Positions 46,277 through 56,444 are shown, numbered from the stretch's first letter. The stretch is DNA of 64,000 nt from IGN2 sp964639955 (GCA_964639955.1 CAZXGJ010000003.1:61583-125582); one strand, 5' to 3'. Notes: generated by a model from the sequence alone, not told the origin. Numbers and translations: made by a program.

Positions 46277-48523
46277 ATGATAATAATAAACCCCAAAAGA
46301 GTAAGAGCGCTTAAGAAGGAAAATGACGAACTCAAATCCTCGTTAATAAAAATTAGCGAAAGGCAGGGGAGTATTGCTCAACTCGATGAAATGTTACGCA
46401 GGATAAGGTCAGAGATTGCAGAGCTCCAAAACAAAAAAGTATCCTATCTCGATGCACTCCAAAAACTTAAAGAAACAGAGATGAAAACACGAGTTCAGGC
46501 AGATGAGTTGAAAAAGGAAGTGGGACAATTGAAAGAGCTTAGAAACCAGGAACATAAAGATGTTATTACTATGACGGATCATTTGAGCTTGCTGAAAGAG
46601 TTTAACGGGAATGGGCATGGTAACAGTACAGCACAGACTAATCCTCTTTATTCTTTTTTGACCAATGATGAAATTATAAGTGCGGAAAAAAAGAAATCCG
46701 AGCTGCAAAGAGAGATCGGCACCCTGCAGAATAAACTTAAAGAACTTTACCAGAGAATTGTAGAACTTACTGAGCAAGAACAATTCCTTGAAGCAGATAT
46801 CAATAAAAAAACCAGGCAGTTGGAAAGCATTGAGAGCTTCAGGTTAATCGATGCAAAAGATGAGCTGAACGAGATTGAGAATAAAATTAGAGAAAGAAGA
46901 GAATTTGAAAACAAAGCGGTCTCCGATTTTGAACAGCGTATTAAAAAACTAAGTGAATATGAAAAGGAACTGCAAGACCGGATTACATCAAGTCTTGGTA
47001 AACTTGAAGGCATTCAGGAAAAACCTGCTGAAGCACCGTTAGTCCACCATCTATCTGCGAATAAAAATTCTTCCCTGGTTATAGAAGAACAAAAACTTAT
47101 TGAATCAATAGAAGCAAAGAAATTCCTAATTGATAGCTTGAATAATGACATCTCTGCACTTGAATTGAAGAAAGAAGAATTAAGCAGAGTACCTGATTTT
47201 AGTAAAACGGAAGCGATTTCCTCCTCCTTGCAACAAGACTTAACTGATACAGTAGAGAAGCTTCAAAACGAAGCAATGAAATTAACCGACGTAATAAATC
47301 AGCTTAAGATGACAGAAGAACTTAAAAGAGAATTAATTTCAAATCTTAAAGATGAGCTTTCAGCAAAGGAAATTGAATTCGCTGCGCTTGAAAATGACTT
47401 TAATACAAAATCGAATCAGCTTAAAGAGATTTCAATTAAGAACCAGGAGCTTGCCGAAGAAATCAGGTTTAGAAACAAACAACTAAGTACGATTAATGAA
47501 TCTCTGTTTGTTAAAAGTTCTCATCTAAAGGAGTATGAAGAAAAAATCCCTGAGCTTGTTAAACGAATCGCCATGCTTGAAAATGAAATTGCACAATGCG
47601 AAATAATTAAATCCGGGATTGAATCTAAAGCAGATAGAGAAAAAGAACTGATCAATTCATTAGAGGCAAAACGCAGTGCCCTGGAAAATGATATCCAATC
47701 TCTTGCGGCAAAACAAAAGCAATTGCACGAGAATAATAAGGTTTTTGAAAACCGGTTTGCATCGCTATTCGAAAAGTACAGCAAAAGCATTGATGATATG
47801 AATAAGAAACGGAAAGCACTCGAACAGATGATTCAGAAAAAGGAGAAAGATATTTATGAGCGTGATGAAAAAATTACCGAGAAACTTGCCGTGCTCGAGG
47901 AAACTAATAATGTACTCCTTATAAGACAGAAGGAAATTGATTCTTTTGATGACCTGTTAAAGGTTATAAAAGATCAGAAGAAACTGCTTATCGGGGATAT
48001 TAAAAATCTGAATTATAAATCCATTGAGAAAAAGTTAGAAAACCAGGAGCTGAAAGTCGAGTCGGAAGTGCTGCAAAAGAAACTGGCTGAATTTGAAAAG
48101 AGTCTTCTGGAATTATTCGGTTCTGCCGATATCAGATTGAAGAAAAGTTATCAGCAGAAGGAAAAGCTCGATACAGAAATAAAGGAATACGAAAGCAGGC
48201 TGAAAGCATTGAACAACAGTTTAAAGGATTCGATGAACGAGCTGGTCGAACTCCGTGAAGCTATTGGCAACATTAAAGTTGAGCATGAGGAACACCGGAT
48301 CGAAATAAATAAGCTTGCTGCCGTAAGAAATAAACTACTCGAAGATATTAATAAAGGCCGTGTTATTGCCGACAAGTATAACAGAATTCTAGAACGAATA
48401 AGACATGAGAAAGAAGCAATAAAAAAACGCAGAGAAGAAATTATTTATGGAGAACCTGAAAGCAACGTTCCTGATTACAATAATTTTAAAAAAGATGAAA
48501 TTGCAAAAATCTTTAAGCTGTAA
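46277..48523 (+). CDS. Long coiled-coil protein (SMC-like, no ATPase)
   Basis: 748 residues almost entirely of heptad repeats rich in Glu, Lys, Leu and Ile, with two breaks at about 115-130 (TNPLYSFLTND) and about 250-265 (EAPLVHHLSANKNSS). There is no Walker A or B, so it is not an SMC or Rad50. It lacks a signal peptide and may be a filament or scaffold. A good AAGGAG site precedes the ATG. It is not adjacent to chromosome-partition genes. Confidence 0.8.
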   Translation: MIIINPKRVRALKKENDELKSSLIKISERQGSIAQLDEMLRRIRSEIAELQNKKVSYLDALQKLKETEMKTRVQADELKKEVGQLKELRNQEHKDVITMTDHLSLLKEFNGNGHGNSTAQTNPLYSFLTNDEIISAEKKKSELQREIGTLQNKLKELYQRIVELTEQEQFLEADINKKTRQLESIESFRLIDAKDELNEIENKIRERREFENKAVSDFEQRIKKLSEYEKELQDRITSSLGKLEGIQEKPAEAPLVHHLSANKNSSLVIEEQKLIESIEAKKFLIDSLNNDISALELKKEELSRVPDFSKTEAISSSLQQDLTDTVEKLQNEAMKLTDVINQLKMTEELKRELISNLKDELSAKEIEFAALENDFNTKSNQLKEISIKNQELAEEIRFRNKQLSTINESLFVKSSHLKEYEEKIPELVKRIAMLENEIAQCEIIKSGIESKADREKELINSLEAKRSALENDIQSLAAKQKQLHENNKVFENRFASLFEKYSKSIDDMNKKRKALEQMIQKKEKDIYERDEKITEKLAVLEETNNVLLIRQKEIDSFDDLLKVIKDQKKLLIGDIKNLNYKSIEKKLENQELKVESEVLQKKLAEFEKSLLELFGSADIRLKKSYQQKEKLDTEIKEYESRLKALNNSLKDSMNELVELREAIGNIKVEHEEHRIEINKLAAVRNKLLEDINKGRVIADKYNRILERIRHEKEAIKKRREEIIYGEPESNVPDYNNFKKDEIAKIFKL

Positions 48524-48634
48524 CCCATCTTCGCGCTGATGATTATCCTATTGGATTTTGAGTTACGACTTTCTGCATTTATCTTTCCTATAAAAATTAT
48601 TAATTGATCTAACAACTACGCTGTCTAATCAACT

Positions 48635-49963
48635 ATGATCAGAAAGTTTTCCCCTCTGATTTTAACCTTTGTTCTTATAATCTCCTGCAAAGCACAAAAT
48701 TTTAAACCGCCGGAGTGGAGCTATACTCAAGTAATCTACGAAGTCAATATCAGGCAATTCACCGAAGAAGGAACATTCAAAGCTTTCGAAAAACATCTGC
48801 CACGGTTAAAAGAACTCGGTGTTGGAATTCTATGGTTTATGCCTGTTCATCCAATCGGAGAAAAAAACAGAAAAGGAACACTCGGCAGCTATTACTCTGT
48901 AAAAGATTACAAAGCCATTAATCCCGAATTCGGAACACTTGAGGATTTCAAATTGATGGTAAATACAATTCATAAAATGGGAATGTATGTTATCATCGAC
49001 TGGGTTGCCAATCATACTGCCTGGGATAATCAATGGATTTCAGAACATCCCGAATTTTACACTAAAGATTCTCTCGGCAGAATTATTTCACCAAATCCCG
49101 ATTGGACAGATGTTGCTGATCTGAATTACGAGAACAAAGATCTCTGGAAAGAAATGATCAACGCTTTAAAATTTTGGGTCGAGGAGTGCGATATTGATGG
49201 ATTCAGATGTGATGTTGCTGGTATGCTTCCAATCGAGTTCTGGGTTGCAGCAAGACCCGAACTGGAAAAAATTAAAAATGTTTTTATGCTTGCTGAATGG
49301 GATACTCCTGAACAGCACAAAGCATTTGACTTGACGTACGACTGGACTTTTTACAAAACACTGAACGCTATTGCAAAAGGAGAGAAAACTGTAAAAGATT
49401 TGCAGGATCATCTCGAAAGAGATGAAAAAAATTATCCCGATTATGCTTTCAGGATGCAGTTCACATCAAACCATGATGAAAACACCTGGAACGGGACCGT
49501 GTTTGAAAGATTGGGCGACGGTGCGGAAGCTTTTGCAGTGCTAACCTGCCTCGTTCCGGATATGCCGCTTGTTTATACCGGTCAGGAAGCTGGAAATAAT
49601 AAAAGACTTCCATTCTTTGAGAAAGATTTTGTTAATTGGAAAGACCACAGGTTTTCAGGAACTTATTCCAAACTATTCCTGCTGAAGAAGGAAAATAAAG
49701 CTTTGCACAATGGTATAAATGGGGGTAAACTGATCCCCGTTTCTTCTCCAGCGAGCGAGTTTATATTCGCTTTTACCCGAAGCAAAGGCGATGATAAAGT
49801 ACTGGCAATATTCAATTTGAGCCATGATGAAGTGGAATTTACCCTGGAAGGAGAAAACCTTTCGGGCAGTTATAAAAATTACTTTACCGGAAAGATCGAA
49901 ACCTTCGCAACCAGAGCAACCTTCAATCTAAGCCCCTGGGAGTACATAGTTTTAGTTAAATAA
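48635..49963 (+). CDS. Alpha-amylase-family (GH13) lipoprotein
   Basis: 442 residues. The lipobox IISC (about 18) places it in the envelope. GH13 signatures are the nucleophile in GFRCDVA (about 191), the acid in LAEWD (about 219) and the Asp in TSNHDEN (about 280), plus DWVANHT, with a C-terminal beta domain. It is likely to hydrolyse or rearrange alpha-glucans outside the inner membrane; family members in Bacteroidota include neopullulanases and maltogenic amylases. It is transcribed alone. Confidence 0.88.
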   Translation: MIRKFSPLILTFVLIISCKAQNFKPPEWSYTQVIYEVNIRQFTEEGTFKAFEKHLPRLKELGVGILWFMPVHPIGEKNRKGTLGSYYSVKDYKAINPEFGTLEDFKLMVNTIHKMGMYVIIDWVANHTAWDNQWISEHPEFYTKDSLGRIISPNPDWTDVADLNYENKDLWKEMINALKFWVEECDIDGFRCDVAGMLPIEFWVAARPELEKIKNVFMLAEWDTPEQHKAFDLTYDWTFYKTLNAIAKGEKTVKDLQDHLERDEKNYPDYAFRMQFTSNHDENTWNGTVFERLGDGAEAFAVLTCLVPDMPLVYTGQEAGNNKRLPFFEKDFVNWKDHRFSGTYSKLFLLKKENKALHNGINGGKLIPVSSPASEFIFAFTRSKGDDKVLAIFNLSHDEVEFTLEGENLSGSYKNYFTGKIETFATRATFNLSPWEYIVLVK

Positions 49964-50137
49964 CTTCTCCGGTGTATTCTCATCAATACGGCTTTGAATA
50001 ATTAAGTCTACAAGTTTAATTTTTTATTTTGAATGGGTGCTTCCTTCTTTCCAACAATTCTATGCCAAATTATCTCTTTCTGAAATAAACCTGCATTGAA
50101 CTTATAACGGCAAAGAATTTGTAAATATTCCGGTTAA

Positions 50138-50830
50138 ATGGTCATAAACTTGAAACAAAACCTGCTTTATTTTAACCTTTTTATTTTTTTAATGATTGCT
50201 GCCAACCTGATTGCACAGCCCTCTGCATCAATATATTTTACAACTGCATTTCCAACAGGTGAATTCAGAGATAATAACTCTAAGACAGGGTTTGGAGCTT
50301 CTTCAGAGTTTTTTATCTTTTCTCCATCTGAAAAGGTTCCTTACGGGGTTGGGATAAATCTTAGTTTCATCAGCTATGGAATGTACTTTGGCGTAGACCC
50401 CTATACCGACGAACTCGGTTTAAGCTATAATAAAGCTAACAACTTTGCAAGTATTCATCTTCTGTTCCAGATAGCTCCGCATAAAGGCTCGGTGCGACCA
50501 TACATTGAAACACTGATCGGTGGAAGCTACATTTTTTCGCATACCGATTTTATAGTTGATTATGCCTATCCGCCATCTTCTCTTTGGTTAGACGATTGGG
50601 CCTGGAGCTACGGTGCAGGTTTCGGGCTTAAATTATTGTCAGTCGGTGATGCATTTTTTAACCATGGATCAGTTTACATTGATCTTAAAGTGCGTTATCT
50701 TTTAGGAACTACCACCGAATACCTCGATCCTTCCTCAGTTATACTTTATTACGATACTTTGGAATATTCGACCTACGAATCGAAAACAGATGTGATTACC
50801 GCAAGCATCGGTTTCTATTTTTATTTCTGA
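50138..50830 (+). CDS. Outer-membrane beta-barrel protein
   Basis: 230 residues: signal peptide (about 1-27, ending LIAQ), then alternating strands with aromatic-rich ends (ASIYFTTAFPTGEFRD, WAWSYGAGFGLKLLSVGDA) and a final IGFYFYF that fits the C-terminal Phe rule for outer-membrane insertion. Similar to small opacity/porin-like barrels (OmpW or PorT-type size). No partner can be named. Confidence 0.75.
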   Translation: MVINLKQNLLYFNLFIFLMIAANLIAQPSASIYFTTAFPTGEFRDNNSKTGFGASSEFFIFSPSEKVPYGVGINLSFISYGMYFGVDPYTDELGLSYNKANNFASIHLLFQIAPHKGSVRPYIETLIGGSYIFSHTDFIVDYAYPPSSLWLDDWAWSYGAGFGLKLLSVGDAFFNHGSVYIDLKVRYLLGTTTEYLDPSSVILYYDTLEYSTYESKTDVITASIGFYFYF

Positions 50831-51044
50831 GTATAAATCCTTTTAAATTCTTATTTCTCCAAATATCATTAAGCTAAACTTTATTTGTTCCAAACCGGCT
50901 TTTTTGTAACAATTACCAAATTAACTTCGTAATTAATTTTAAATGCCAGGCTCAGCAAGGTTGATTATTTAATCAGGCAGCATAAGAATCGCATATTCAA
51001 CTATTCTATCTATATGATAAAGAGGGGAATAGATTCTGCGGGAT

Positions 51045-53141
51045 TTATAAACCAATTCTTTTTATCAAATCAATGTACCTTGGATCCTTCCTTATTTCAC
51101 TTCCGAACATATGATCTGCTTTTAGGTACAGCATCAGCCCGAACTTTTCTTCGTAAGCTTTTTCAAACAGTTCAAAGACTCTTTTATAATCCTTTAACGC
51201 GATATAGTAAGGTACATAAAGAAACGGGGAGATGTTTTCTGTTTTTGATCTTTCATCAAATTCTTTAATAATCTCTTCAGCTTTAAATTTTTCGCCTGTC
51301 ATCACATATACATAAGCAAGGTCTGAAAGAATTATCAGTCTTCTGTTTGAAAGATTAACAGCTTTCTCTATTTCCTGCATTGCTTTCTTATATTCTGACA
51401 TTGCGGTGTGTGTCATCCCGAGCGAAAAATATGCTTCGGCATAACTTGGGTCCATTTTAATCGTATTGTCAAACTGATCTAAAGCTTTCTGAAAATCTCC
51501 CATAAAATAATAAATACGTCCCATTCCATTACTTACACTGGTAGAAAGCGGATTCAATTCATACGCAAGCTTCATCCTCTCCAGGGCTTCCGGAAATCTG
51601 CCGCGCAATGCCAGAAATAACGCATACCATTCGTGTGCCTGTGCATAGGATGGACCAAGATTGATCGCCTTCCTAAACTCATCCTCTGCTTCATCAAACT
51701 TCCATTCAAGCCGGAATTTTATATAAGCCAGCGATGCATGTGCCTCAGCAAGATTTTCATCATATTCAAGTGCAGTCATCACGTTTTGATTGGCTTTCGC
51801 AATCGCTTCCTCTATGGGTATTATTCCATAGCCAGCAGCACCAATTAAAGTGTATGCATCCGCAAGTCCCGAGTAAGCCAGTGCAAAGGTGCTGTCATAC
51901 TGAACAGCCTCTTCAAAATATTTTATACCCCGTTTAACTCCCTCGATATTCCGGCGGTTCAGGTAAAACCTTCCCAAAAGGTATGCGTTATAGGCATCTG
52001 TATTGACCGGTGTTTTTCTCTCAAGCCTTACTCTTTCTTCGTTCCTCAATTTCACTTCGAGATTTAAGGCAACATTCTGTGCAATTTCTGACTGAACCAT
52101 GAATATATCCTTCAGTTCTTTGTCATAGTCCATTGCCCAGATATTTTCCTCGGTCGATACATCTATTAGTTTTACTGTTATTCTTGCTTTGTCCATTGCT
52201 TTTCTTACGCTTCCTTCAAGTACAGTTTTTACATTAAGCTCATCTCCAATCTGCCTTATATTAATTCCTGAATCTTTATATTTCATCACTGATGAACGGG
52301 CAATTACATTTAGCCCTGAAAGATTGGATAGTGAAGAAATAATTTGTTCAGTCATTCCCTCGGCAAAATAATCATCATCCGGATTTCCCCCGATGTTTGT
52401 GAAAGGAAGCACTGCCAAACGATTGTGAATCTGTTTGCCATCTTTACCTGGTGAAAGCAAATTCAACACTCCAAGAATTACAATTACCAGGATAATTAAT
52501 AATACCGGGGGTAGTGCATATTTCAGAATACCCTTCCTTAATATTTTTTCCCGTCCAGCTTTATCAGATCCCAGGCTTTTTTCATCTACCCAGGGAAGCC
52601 GAATACAGTAAATTTCCATTGGCTCTGTAATATTTTTAAGCTTTGTTTCACCCTTCCGCACAACGGAATACTTGAGCTTGTTCTGAACCGCTCTCGCAAA
52701 ATCTCCGGATAGACAGATACCGCCGGGCGTGGCAACCGGTTCAAGACGTGCAGCAATATTAACACCATCGCCATGTACATTTGATCCTAACTGAACAACA
52801 TCGCCGATATGAAGACCTATACGTATTAAAATAACTTTTTCGGAATCAACTGTTTTGTTCCGTTCATTCAATCTGGTTTGAATTTCTACTGCACAGTTAG
52901 CAGCATCAACAGCCGACTGAAACTCAACAAAAAAAGAATCGCCAGCAGTATCTATTTCCTTTCCTGAATATTCTACGAAGACAGGTCTTAAAATATTACG
53001 GTGAGTTTCGAGCAGTTCAAGAGCAAGCACTTCATTCTTTTGCGAAAGTGCACTGTAGCCCACCATATCGGTAAACATAATTGCGGCAAGCCGGCGCTGA
53101 TGTTGTTTCCCCTGTGAATTTTCGTTATCGGAATTACTCAT
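51045..53141 (-). CDS. Class III cyclase-TolB-like-TPR signalling protein
   Basis: 698 residues from the ATG at 53141, which has AAAGGA upstream; an earlier in-frame start adds 26 unconserved residues. The N-terminal nucleotide cyclase domain has metal Asp residues in FTDMVGYS and GDSFFVEF, substrate Lys in YSGKEIDTAGD and transition-state Asn/Arg in GVNIAARLE, so it looks active. One membrane helix (about 208-230) is followed by a TolB/FlgO-type domain (RLAVLPFTNIGG) and six or so TPRs (about 370-680). The architecture fits a cAMP-producing sensor whose outer part binds an unknown partner. Confidence 0.9.
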   Translation of the reverse strand: MSNSDNENSQGKQHQRRLAAIMFTDMVGYSALSQKNEVLALELLETHRNILRPVFVEYSGKEIDTAGDSFFVEFQSAVDAANCAVEIQTRLNERNKTVDSEKVILIRIGLHIGDVVQLGSNVHGDGVNIAARLEPVATPGGICLSGDFARAVQNKLKYSVVRKGETKLKNITEPMEIYCIRLPWVDEKSLGSDKAGREKILRKGILKYALPPVLLIILVIVILGVLNLLSPGKDGKQIHNRLAVLPFTNIGGNPDDDYFAEGMTEQIISSLSNLSGLNVIARSSVMKYKDSGINIRQIGDELNVKTVLEGSVRKAMDKARITVKLIDVSTEENIWAMDYDKELKDIFMVQSEIAQNVALNLEVKLRNEERVRLERKTPVNTDAYNAYLLGRFYLNRRNIEGVKRGIKYFEEAVQYDSTFALAYSGLADAYTLIGAAGYGIIPIEEAIAKANQNVMTALEYDENLAEAHASLAYIKFRLEWKFDEAEDEFRKAINLGPSYAQAHEWYALFLALRGRFPEALERMKLAYELNPLSTSVSNGMGRIYYFMGDFQKALDQFDNTIKMDPSYAEAYFSLGMTHTAMSEYKKAMQEIEKAVNLSNRRLIILSDLAYVYVMTGEKFKAEEIIKEFDERSKTENISPFLYVPYYIALKDYKRVFELFEKAYEEKFGLMLYLKADHMFGSEIRKDPRYIDLIKRIGL

Positions 53142-53505
53142 CCACAGTCCTTTTTTACTTGAAAAAGTTTGCCTGGAAATTTGATTACGAATATTAACAG
53201 AGTATCCGGTCACTTGCAAATAATACGATCAACAAGATACTGTTACATTTAAAAATTCAGTGTTCCATAGGATAATGAATAAAGGCACAACTTTACTTTG
53301 TCAATCGATTCTTAAAAAATTTTTTTATTTTATTTTGATAATTTATTTGCAGCGTAATATATTCTCATCGCAGAATTTTGAAACTTCTCTTCTGCCCGCT
53401 ACTTTACGATAGCTGTTCAAACCGGCACAGAATATTTTTCACCAACTATGAAACCTCTTGCCTGGCTAATAAAATAGTTTTAAAACATTATAAAGGAACT
53501 TAAAA
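53142..53505. other. Divergent intergenic region, nothing definite
   Basis: 364 AT-rich bases between the cyclase gene (minus) and the SBBP propeller gene (plus). It contains a long T-rich block (about 53317-53345). I found no complete TTTG/TAnnTTTG promoter, hairpin or RNA gene. Confidence 0.45.
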
Positions 53506-55137
53506 ATGAAACACATAACGGTTGCGGCGGTTTTAGTTTTAATATCCTTTTCTGTTAATGCTCAATCACCCGAATGGACAAGTTTTTTTAACAATTCTAC
53601 TTCTGCAAACGAATTTATTTCAGACGTTGTTTTTGATGAATCAGGCAACACATATTTATCCGGATATGGAAATATGATTAGCGGACAGGGTGAGGACTTC
53701 CTTATTGTAAAATGCAATTCTGGTGGAACCGCAGAGTGGACTAAAACCTATAATGGTCCTCAAAATGATTCTGATCGTCCTGAAGCAATTTTTGTTGATG
53801 AACAGGGAAATGTTTATGTAACCGGTACGAGTCATTTTACTTCCAACTCATATAAAATAGTAACAATGAAATATTCGCCGGCAGGAAGTTTATTGTGGAA
53901 AACTGCTTACGATTCACTTGGTCAATCCGACAGCCGCGCAGAAGATGTTTATGTAGATAACACTGGCAACGTTTTAGTTACAGGATGGATTTCTCAAACG
54001 AATAATGGTTACTATGATATGGTTACCATAAAAATGAATAACAACGGAAATGTTTTGGATTTCGCTTATTTCGGTCAAATAACCAATGGAGACGATTTCG
54101 GCAGAATAATAATTTCAGATGACAGCGGTAATATTTTTGTCGGAGGAGATAGCTTCAGGAACGTAACGTTCGGCAGAGAAGCAGTAATTATAAAATACAA
54201 CAGCAGCCTGGACACAAGCTGGGTTGTCCGTGTAAACGGAACCAATAACTCGTTTAATGAATTTACAATTGCTCTTGAATTAGATGACAATGGAAATGTT
54301 TATGCTCTCTGCCGTCTTCAAAACTCTCCCGGCTCAACTGATTTTGCATTATTGAAAATCAATTCAAACGGTGCTGTTATCTGGAGAACAGAATTTGATG
54401 AAGCTGACGGGCAGGATATTCCCGAAGCAATGACAATGGATAATAATGGAAATATTTATGTTACTGGAAGAGTGAGAAGATCGGGTGGTGGAGGTTATAA
54501 CGACTTCGCAATTATAAAATATAATAACGACGGTGTTCAGCAATGGATATCATACTATGATGGTCCCAACAATCTCGATGATGATCCTCTTGATATAATT
54601 CTTGATCAGAATGGAAATGTTTTTGTTTGTGGTGAAAGCAACAGACAAGGCACTGCTTTTCAATTTATAGTTGTTAAATACAACCAAAATGGAATTTTTG
54701 AATGGGAATATGTTTATGAAGGAAATGTTGAAGGAAAAGCACTAAGTATGCATCCGGATAATAACGGCTATGTATACGCAGCCGGCGAAACTATCAACAG
54801 TGCGGGTAATCTTGATCTGTTTGCAGTTAAACTTTCAAAAACATCTGGTGTTAAGGATGATGGCAGCTCAGTTAACAACTTTAAATTATTTCAAAACTAT
54901 CCGAATCCATTTAACCCATCAACCAGTATTCAATATGCAATAGGCAGTAGGCAATTCGTAACATTAAAAGTCTTTGATGTTCTTGGTAAAGAAGTTGCAA
55001 CTCTGGTAAACGAAGAAAAACCTGCGGGTAATCATCAAGTTAGCTTCGATGCAAGTGAGTTAGCCAGCGGAATATATTTATACAGATTATCGGCTGACAG
55101 TTTTACCGAAACAAAAAAGCTAATTCTGATTAAGTAA
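53506..55137 (+). CDS. SBBP-repeat propeller protein with T9SS sorting domain
   Basis: 543 residues. Signal peptide (about 1-19); then about eight SBBP-type repeats of the form D-x-x-GN-x-YVTG...DF-x-x-xKYN-x-x-G-x-x-W; then a type A sorting domain (YPNPFNPST to SGIYLYRLSAD, about 460-543). Such repeats form surface propellers. The sorting domain is nearly identical at DNA level to that of the next gene, 55196-56407. Good site AAAGGAACTTAAAAATG. Confidence 0.85.
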   Translation: MKHITVAAVLVLISFSVNAQSPEWTSFFNNSTSANEFISDVVFDESGNTYLSGYGNMISGQGEDFLIVKCNSGGTAEWTKTYNGPQNDSDRPEAIFVDEQGNVYVTGTSHFTSNSYKIVTMKYSPAGSLLWKTAYDSLGQSDSRAEDVYVDNTGNVLVTGWISQTNNGYYDMVTIKMNNNGNVLDFAYFGQITNGDDFGRIIISDDSGNIFVGGDSFRNVTFGREAVIIKYNSSLDTSWVVRVNGTNNSFNEFTIALELDDNGNVYALCRLQNSPGSTDFALLKINSNGAVIWRTEFDEADGQDIPEAMTMDNNGNIYVTGRVRRSGGGGYNDFAIIKYNNDGVQQWISYYDGPNNLDDDPLDIILDQNGNVFVCGESNRQGTAFQFIVVKYNQNGIFEWEYVYEGNVEGKALSMHPDNNGYVYAAGETINSAGNLDLFAVKLSKTSGVKDDGSSVNNFKLFQNYPNPFNPSTSIQYAIGSRQFVTLKVFDVLGKEVATLVNEEKPAGNHQVSFDASELASGIYLYRLSADSFTETKKLILIK

Positions 55138-55195
55138 AATATTTTTTTGAAATTTAATTCAACTTTATATAATTATAATCAAGAGGAGTATTATA

Positions 55196-56407
55196 ATGAA
55201 AATCTTACACGTCACATTATTTATAATTTTATTAGCTGCATCATTTGGGCACGCTCAATGGCAGCAAATTAACGCCGGATTGCCCGGCTCTTCTGTTTAC
55301 GGTCTTGCTGCAGACGAACAATATATTTACGCCGGAATGTCAACAGCAGGAGTTTATCGTTCTTCTGACAAGGGAAATAACTGGACATCTGTTAATAATG
55401 GTTTACCAAACTCAAATGCCTGGGAACTTTATTCAAATAACGATACTCTCTTTGTTGGTTTCTATGGTCCCGGGGCTTTCCGATCAGCTGATCATGGAAA
55501 CACCTGGGATACGCTTATAGTAGGTTCCTTAAGCAGTTATGTTCGTAGCTTCGTTAAGAATAGTCATTATCTCTTTGCTGCCACATGGGGAAACGGTGTT
55601 TTTAGATCTTCCAATGGTGGTAATAACTGGAGCCAGATAAATAATGGATTAAGTTATCTAACATTTTGGGATATACTTTCGCTCGAAGATACATTGCTCG
55701 CTGCAAATAATGGAGGAGGAATTTATCGCTCTACAAATAACGGCGATAATTGGGCTCAATCAAACAATGGTTTAACTGCTTCAGTCGCTTACAGGCTTGC
55801 AGCGTTAGGTGATTACATTTTTGTTGGTACAGCTTATAACGGAGTTTTTCGATCATCAGATTTTGGAATTAACTGGGAACAAATTGGATTAAATTCAGAG
55901 ACTATTTATTCCCTGTTAGCTTACAATACATTGATTTTTGCCGGCACTTTGAACTCAGGTGTTTTTATTTCTTACGATTATGGAACAACCTGGGAAGAAT
56001 TTAATGATGGTAATATACTTGGGCAAATCGTTGAGCTTATTTATGATGATACTTATTTATATGCAGCAACACTTGGCGGAGGTGTTTATCGTTATGATAA
56101 GAATAATATAACTTCAGTAGAAAATACTTCTACAGAAACTCCTACTTCATTTTCGCTTGAACAAAACTATCCTAATCCATTTAATCCATCTACCAGTATT
56201 CAATATTCAATAGGCAGCAGCCAATTCGTCACATTAAAAGTTTTTGATGTTCTTGGTAAGGAAGTTGCAACTCTGGTAAATCAAGAACAAGCAGCCGGCT
56301 CGTATGAAATTAATTTTGATGCTGCCGGATTAACCAGCGGAATTTATTTCTATACTTTGAACGCCGGGAGTTTCACTCAAACAAAAAAACTTGTTTTGTT
56401 AAAATAA
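55196..56407 (+). CDS. BNR-like propeller protein with T9SS sorting domain
   Basis: 403 residues. Signal peptide (about 1-20); seven repeats with DKGNNWTSVNNGL- or DHGNTWDTL-like Asp-box/BNR motifs, as in sortilin or photosystem II stability-type propellers; then a type A sorting domain (YPNPFNPST to SGIYFYTLNAG, about 320-403). Predicted surface protein, function unknown. It sits 58 bases after the SBBP gene on the same strand with its own AGGAG site. Confidence 0.85.
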   Translation: MKILHVTLFIILLAASFGHAQWQQINAGLPGSSVYGLAADEQYIYAGMSTAGVYRSSDKGNNWTSVNNGLPNSNAWELYSNNDTLFVGFYGPGAFRSADHGNTWDTLIVGSLSSYVRSFVKNSHYLFAATWGNGVFRSSNGGNNWSQINNGLSYLTFWDILSLEDTLLAANNGGGIYRSTNNGDNWAQSNNGLTASVAYRLAALGDYIFVGTAYNGVFRSSDFGINWEQIGLNSETIYSLLAYNTLIFAGTLNSGVFISYDYGTTWEEFNDGNILGQIVELIYDDTYLYAATLGGGVYRYDKNNITSVENTSTETPTSFSLEQNYPNPFNPSTSIQYSIGSSQFVTLKVFDVLGKEVATLVNQEQAAGSYEINFDAAGLTSGIYFYTLNAGSFTQTKKLVLLK

Positions 56408-56425
56408 ATTTTATTCTCCCAAAAG

Positions 56426-56444
56426 CCCTCCCCTTTGGGGAGGG
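56426..56444. terminator. GC-rich hairpin between convergent genes
   Basis: CCCTCCCC / GGGGAGGG with a 3-base loop. It lies between the plus-strand propeller gene and the minus-strand M16 gene. No strong T-tract follows on either strand, so it may be a dispersed repeat of the CCCTCCCC type instead of a terminator (compare 14896 and 39036). Confidence 0.6.

Noticed and set aside
46409..48375. Several minus-strand frames opposite the coiled-coil gene
   Set aside because: Ser/Phe/Leu-rich mirror translations of Lys/Glu heptads; no initiation sites.
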